Source of the DNA: Phycisphaerae bacterium
Lineage (GTDB): Bacteria; Planctomycetota; Phycisphaerae; UBA1845
Assembly: GCA_029260215.1 (NCBI GenBank)
Contig: JAJDDQ010000085.1
Span: 1-64,000 of the forward strand
Reading direction: 5' to 3'
Length of the DNA stretch: 64,000 nucleotides
Shown: one piece after another, positions 63,683 to 64,000 of the stretch
Numbering within the stretch: the stretch's first letter is position 1
Layout: every line of letters starts with the position of its first letter
The notes under the pieces: model-generated
The model's database searches: none
What the model was told of the DNA's origin: nothing
Seen by the model: only the letters and a program-made list of their open reading frames with translations
Position numbers and translations under genes: made by a program

Positions 63683-64000
63683 TTTCCTCTCTCCCTCTTC
63701 CCAAAGAGCCGCCCACGACGAAATCCCGTGAAGTGATCGTGGAGCGGAATCCGGTCGCGATAGACCGGTTTTCACCCGCTTGGTGAACACCTATCATAGC
63801 GAAGTCCCAATGCCTGATGCAATGATTGGCCGGGAAAAACTCGGAGCGTAGCGCCGACGTCCCAGAAAAAGCGGGAAGCCCGCGTGGTGTGAAATGCGTA
63901 CTTGAGGTTGGTGCTAAAGGCGGTGTACAATGCAGCGGGGTGCAGGTCCATGTGCGCGAATCCGGAGTTCGGCGGTGCGCGCACCGTGCGAGCCGCCGCC
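63683..64000. other. Window end, no gene supported
   Basis: 318 bases upstream of the PEP-CTERM gene. A minus-strand open frame (63772-63984) has no ribosome site and no recognisable composition, so I leave it out. Promoter sequences for the PEP-CTERM gene would be expected near 63700-63800. Confidence 0.4.

Noticed and set aside
63772-63984. A 70-codon minus-strand frame at the window end
   Set aside because: No ribosome site, no recognisable features, and it partly overlaps the upstream region of the PEP-CTERM gene.

Overview
The window looks like chromosomal DNA of a member of the Planctomycetota, probably a Phycisphaerae-like lineage. This is inferred from gene content, not from any rRNA. 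The signs are high GC, three PEP-CTERM proteins, two TIGR03790 proteins, large secreted proteins with dockerin/cohesin-like parts, thrombospondin type 3 or six-cysteine repeats, a FloA/NfeD operon, a sulfatase/CRTAC1/TPR cluster and many short dispersed palindromic repeats. I saw no rRNA, tRNA or CRISPR array.

Layout. 0.3-5.1 kb (minus): a small Cys-rich membrane protein, a 1287-aa TSP3 repeat protein and a PEP-CTERM protein. 5.6-12.5 kb (plus): a TIGR03790/Ig protein, then a tight run DUF554, Bpt, GT9 heptosyltransferase-like, DUF2062 and Maf. 12.9-16.9 kb (minus): NfeD long, NfeD short, FloA and a proline-rich partner. 17.1-23.1 kb (minus): sugar isomerase-like, membrane protein, WYL regulator, Dtd, TIGR03790 protein and methyltransferase. 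23.3-30.1 kb: DegT aminotransferase, a GT-C and a cellulose-synthase-like GT2 (envelope glycan synthesis), and isocitrate dehydrogenase. 30.5-42.8 kb (plus): PEP-CTERM protein, sulfatase-TPR, HTTM-DCC fusion, CRTAC1-like FG-GAP lipoprotein, TPR lipoprotein, small lipoprotein, YfgM-like protein and a GH/CBM9-like lipoprotein. 43.2-46.0 kb (minus): a secreted protein with 17 six-Cys repeats. 46.4-50.2 kb (plus): an island-like module of S24/LexA-type repressor, ABC ATPase-GNAT fusion, holin-like membrane protein and a sigma factor interrupted by one in-frame stop. 50.1-52.3 kb (minus): ComEA-like and GH10-like proteins. 52.3-53.6 kb: an ISAs1-family insertion sequence. 53.7-63.7 kb (minus): two giant secreted proteins (metalloprotease; sugar-dehydrogenase/cytochrome c) sharing a C-terminal module of about 540 residues, and a cohesin-like PEP-CTERM protein.

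Two themes stand out. The first is an extensive secretome that uses at least three kinds of C-terminus: PEP-CTERM, a Cys-containing MYXO-CTERM-like tail, and a shared dockerin/cohesin-like module with no sorting tail. The second is a set of dispersed intergenic palindromic repeats (called R1-R6 here). One R2 copy lies in frame inside a lipoprotein gene, and the R5 copies have arms that change together.

All functional calls come from reading motifs by eye. No database search was run.
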